Shown here piece by piece: positions 61,775 through 64,000 of a stretch of 64,000 nt of DNA. The position numbers and the translations under genes were made by a program. Position 1 is the stretch's first letter. Every line of letters starts with the position of its first letter. This DNA is from Listeria cossartiae subsp. cossartiae. Lineage in GTDB: Bacteria; Bacillota; Bacilli; Lactobacillales; Listeriaceae. The notes beneath the pieces were generated by a model. The model was not told the DNA's origin, ran no database searches, and saw only the letters and a program-made list of their open reading frames with translations. Location: contig NZ_JAASUI010000001.1 of the NCBI RefSeq assembly GCF_014224155.1, positions 496,001 through 560,000 of the forward strand, in the 5' to 3' direction.

Positions 61775-62416
61775 TTATTTTCCAGCTACAGTAAAGCGTT
61801 CGTTTAAATGATTAGGCCGCTCAATTTCATCCAAAACAGCAATCGCATAGTCTTCCATGCTAATAAAACTATTACCATCGCTACCAAATAAAAGGTGATC
61901 TCGACCTAATTGATAGTCGCCAGTACGCTCGCCCGGCTCAAACATAGCAGAAGGGCTAATATACGTCCAACTGAGCTCTGCTTTATGTGCTTTTAAATGA
62001 TCTAATTGTTTCGCTTGCGCACGTGCAGTCGGATAGTACGGCGCTTCCCGAAGTCCTTTTGATTCTAAAAGGGTATTGCCATCTTCGTCAACTTGTAGGC
62101 TAGCTGCTCCACCAACGACAAGTAAGCGCGGCGAAACGGTGCCATTTAAAACAGAAATTAAATGATCAAGCGAAGTGACATGTTTTTCTGCTTCTTCTGG
62201 ACTGACCCCGTAAGCATCAACAACGACATTTTGATCGGCTAAATCAGAAAGTGTTAAGTCAAAAATATCTTTTTGTAAAATATTAATATCTTTATGCGTT
62301 TGCGTGATTTTTCCGGCGTTTCTAACAATTGCTGTGACTTCGTGGCCCCGACTTTTCGCTTCTTCTAAAATTCTCGAACCAGCTCGGCCTGTAGCACCAA
62401 TGATACCAATTTTCAT
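61775..62416 (-). CDS. NAD(P)-binding atypical short-chain dehydrogenase
   Basis: 213 residues. The Rossmann N-terminus IGATGRAGSRILEEA has the NmrA-like GxxGxxG pattern, and there is no YxxxK catalytic pair in the normal place, as in YwnB/BVR-B-like proteins. LLVVGGAASLQVDEDG and TYISPSAMFEPGERTG match this group. Its role may be redox sensing or reduction of small molecules. A sigma-B promoter lies just upstream, so expression should rise in general stress. Confidence 0.9.
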   Translation of the reverse strand: MKIGIIGATGRAGSRILEEAKSRGHEVTAIVRNAGKITQTHKDINILQKDIFDLTLSDLADQNVVVDAYGVSPEEAEKHVTSLDHLISVLNGTVSPRLLVVGGAASLQVDEDGNTLLESKGLREAPYYPTARAQAKQLDHLKAHKAELSWTYISPSAMFEPGERTGDYQLGRDHLLFGSDGNSFISMEDYAIAVLDEIERPNHLNERFTVAGK

Positions 62417-62471
62417 AAAAAAAGCCCCCTATTCATTTTTGTGGAATAGATTCTCGCTTGATAAAAGAATT

Positions 62472-62497
62472 ATTCCCGAAAGAGGGGACCGGAAAAC
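62472..62497 (-). promoter_or_regulatory. Sigma-B promoter of the NAD(P)-binding gene
   Basis: On the minus strand, GTTT (62497-62494), a 16-bp spacer and GGGAAT (62477-62472), matching GTTT-N13-17-GGGWAT; the start codon is 56 bp downstream. Confidence 0.78.
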
Positions 62498-62499
62498 AT

Positions 62500-63420
62500 T
62501 TAATTTTTTGTGGCGTTTGCTAGTTGTTTGATTTTGGCTGCGGAGTAAATGTGGGAAATCGTGAAGATAATTAGTGCTAGCCAGATGAACATGAAGGCGA
62601 ACAATTGGATGTGATCGAAACTTTCTTTGAACAGTAAGACGCCGAGTGCGAGCATTAACGTTGGTCCGATATATTGCAAAAACCCGACCATTGTGTAGCT
62701 GATTTTTTTCGCAGCAGTAGCAAATAAAAGTAGCGGGATTGCTGTAACGACACCAGCACCAACTAAAATAATATTGGTCTCTGCCGGGTACTGCATTAAT
62801 CCATTGGTCGCGAAAAAGATCACATAAATCAGCGCGAATGGTGTAATAATCATCGTTTCAAGCGTTAAACCAGTCCAAACAGAAACAGAAACGACTTTTT
62901 TAATTAGCCCATAAAGCGAGAACGTCACGGCCATACCGATTGCTGCCCAAGGAACGGAACCAAGATGCCAAGTAAGAATCAATACGCCGATAGTTGCGGA
63001 AATAACCGCAATAATTTCGCCACGACTTAATCGTTCTTTTAAAATAACCGTTGCAAGCAAGACGTTTACAAGCGGATTTATGTAGTAACCAAGACTTGCT
63101 TCCGTCACGTGACCACTGTTTACCGTATAAATGAATAAATACCAGTTTGCTGTAACTAAAAAAGCTGCCGCAATAATGGCGATAAGCGTTTTCGGTTTAA
63201 GCAGCACATCTTTTGTTTCTTGAAAAACCATTGACGCTTTTCGCAAACAAACGATCAAAAATAACATAAAAATAAAAGACCATATAATTCTATAGGCCAA
63301 AATCTCCATTGGTGGGACATTTGTGACTAACTTCCAGTAAATCGGAAGGACGCCCCAACACACGTACGCGAGAGCTCCAGCGATGATTCCGCCTAGCTGT
63401 CCGTTTTGTTTATTTTCCAT
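62500..63420 (-). CDS. rarD: RarD-like EamA-family transporter
   Basis: 306 residues from ATG 63420, with AAAAAGGGGGC upstream. Ten hydrophobic helices in two EamA halves. The N-terminal ALAYVCWGVLPIYWKLVTNV and the half-site GYYINPLVNVLLATVILKERLS match RarD (chloramphenicol-sensitivity protein), a drug/metabolite-type transporter. Its stop lies just past the sigma-B promoter of the next gene. Confidence 0.92.
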   Translation of the reverse strand: MENKQNGQLGGIIAGALAYVCWGVLPIYWKLVTNVPPMEILAYRIIWSFIFMLFLIVCLRKASMVFQETKDVLLKPKTLIAIIAAAFLVTANWYLFIYTVNSGHVTEASLGYYINPLVNVLLATVILKERLSRGEIIAVISATIGVLILTWHLGSVPWAAIGMAVTFSLYGLIKKVVSVSVWTGLTLETMIITPFALIYVIFFATNGLMQYPAETNIILVGAGVVTAIPLLLFATAAKKISYTMVGFLQYIGPTLMLALGVLLFKESFDHIQLFAFMFIWLALIIFTISHIYSAAKIKQLANATKN

Positions 63421-63483
63421 AGCGATGTTAGCCCCCTTTTTAAACAATAGAACTATTTTAGCTTAAAAGGGCGAATAAAGCTA

Positions 63484-63521
63484 CAAAAAAAACTACGAAT
63501 AGGCTGGCTACTCGTAGTTCT
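63484..63521. terminator. Terminator of the YceI gene
   Basis: AAACTACGAATAGG-CTGG-CTACTCGTAGTTT stem with A/T flanks. Confidence 0.85.
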
Positions 63522-63526
63522 TGACC

Positions 63527-64000
63527 TTATTTGCTTGCTTCAATTTGGATGTTTAATTTTACTTCGTCGCCGATAAGTACGCCACCAGTTTCTAACGCAG
63601 CATTGTAATTAAGGCCAAAGTCTTTACGGTTGAATTTACCTTTTGCTTCAAAGCCGGCTACCATGTTACCAGTGTTTGGATCTTTTCCAGTTCCTTCGTA
63701 GCTTACTTCTAGTGTAAGAGGTTTCGTTACGTCGCGAATAGTTAAGTCACCAGTCACTTCGTATTCATCGTCGCCGTCAGCTGTAATTTTTGTTGCTGTA
63801 AAAGTAACGTTTGGATATTTTTCTACATTAAAGAAGTCTTCGCTTTTCAAATGACCATCACGTTGCGCTTGACGAGTGTCAACAGAAGCTGCTGCAACAG
63901 AGAAGTTTAATTTGGCAGATGTTAAATCTTCTGGATCCATTTCGATGTCCGCTGTGAAATCGCTGAATACACCTTTTACTTTTGATACCATCATGTGTTT
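63527..64000 (-). CDS. YceI family protein, 5'-truncated by the window edge
   Basis: 157 visible residues; the frame runs past the right edge. The visible N-terminal end reads KHMMVSKVKGVFSDFTADIE, which in full family members follows a WTIDxxHSxIxFxV strand, so the start is outside. The lipocalin-like barrel features include GHLKSEDFFNVEKYPNVTF and NRKDFGLNYN at the C-terminal part. YceI proteins bind polyisoprenoids; no signal peptide can be judged here. Confidence 0.93.
   Translation of the reverse strand, partial: KHMMVSKVKGVFSDFTADIEMDPEDLTSAKLNFSVAAASVDTRQAQRDGHLKSEDFFNVEKYPNVTFTATKITADGDDEYEVTGDLTIRDVTKPLTLEVSYEGTGKDPNTGNMVAGFEAKGKFNRKDFGLNYNAALETGGVLIGDEVKLNIQIEASK

Noticed and set aside
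1..64000. CRISPR arrays, tRNA/rRNA genes, prophage, insertion sequences, replication origin
   Set aside because: No regularly spaced repeats, no recognisable tRNA or rRNA sequence, no integrase, transposase or phage structural gene, and no DnaA-box cluster were seen by eye. Faint or degenerate examples could be missed without computation.

Overview
The window looks like a chromosomal segment of a Listeria sensu stricto species: low G+C, AGGAGG-type ribosome binding sites, LPXTG/MucBP/leucine-rich-repeat surface proteins, the mpo mannose PTS with its LevR-type activator ManR, hflX, a lipoate ligase and a glmS ribozyme. From memory, the gene order follows roughly lmo0718-lmo0796 of L. monocytogenes EGD-e, but some EGD-e genes are missing (for example the bile hydrolase btlB and the sugar-uptake genes after lplA2) and accessory genes take their place. 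I cannot fix the species from the sequence alone. No prophage, insertion sequence, rRNA, tRNA or CRISPR array was seen.

Layout. 1-8.4 kb: a truncated gene, a small membrane protein, a PadR/DUF1048 pair, a FusB-type EF-G-binding protein behind an attenuator-like leader, pyruvate oxidase, a chemoreceptor, a C39-like peptidase and a 70-residue LPXTG protein. 8.4-12.4 kb: glmS ribozyme and glmS, a short FAD synthetase-like gene, and two small conserved genes. 12.5-18 kb: a cluster of three sortase-anchored leucine-rich-repeat proteins. 18-28.4 kb: XRE and Crp/Fnr regulators, a YtrA-type GntR/ABC/MacB efflux-like operon, a tandemly duplicated membrane-protein gene, an SGNH hydrolase and an ABC-2 exporter. 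28.5-36.7 kb: a four-gene quinone/electrophile detoxification-like operon, hflX with a leader-peptide attenuator, a metallophosphoesterase with lipoate ligase, and a GntR regulator. 36.7-43.7 kb: metabolic enzymes, then an LXG polymorphic toxin with two putative immunity genes. 43.8-49.7 kb: mpoABCD (mannose PTS) behind a sigma-54 promoter, and manR. 49.9-64 kb: azoreductase, amino-acid permease, a giant BadF/HgdB-type CoA-dehydratase activator fusion, an OLD-family nuclease in an AT-rich insertion, then YbaK, a lipoprotein, DUF554, an NAD(P)-binding protein with a sigma-B promoter, RarD and a truncated YceI.

How things work together. ManR has a sigma-54 activation domain and PTS regulatory domains; the mpo operon beside it has a canonical -24/-12 promoter, and a 12-bp sequence recurs upstream of both units. 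Two ribosome-protection-type genes (the FusB family gene and hflX) each have an independent promoter, a short leader ORF and competing hairpins, which suggests induction by ribosome stalling. The accessory conflict genes (LXG toxin, OLD nuclease) sit in AT-rich insertions and are the likeliest places for undescribed biology.
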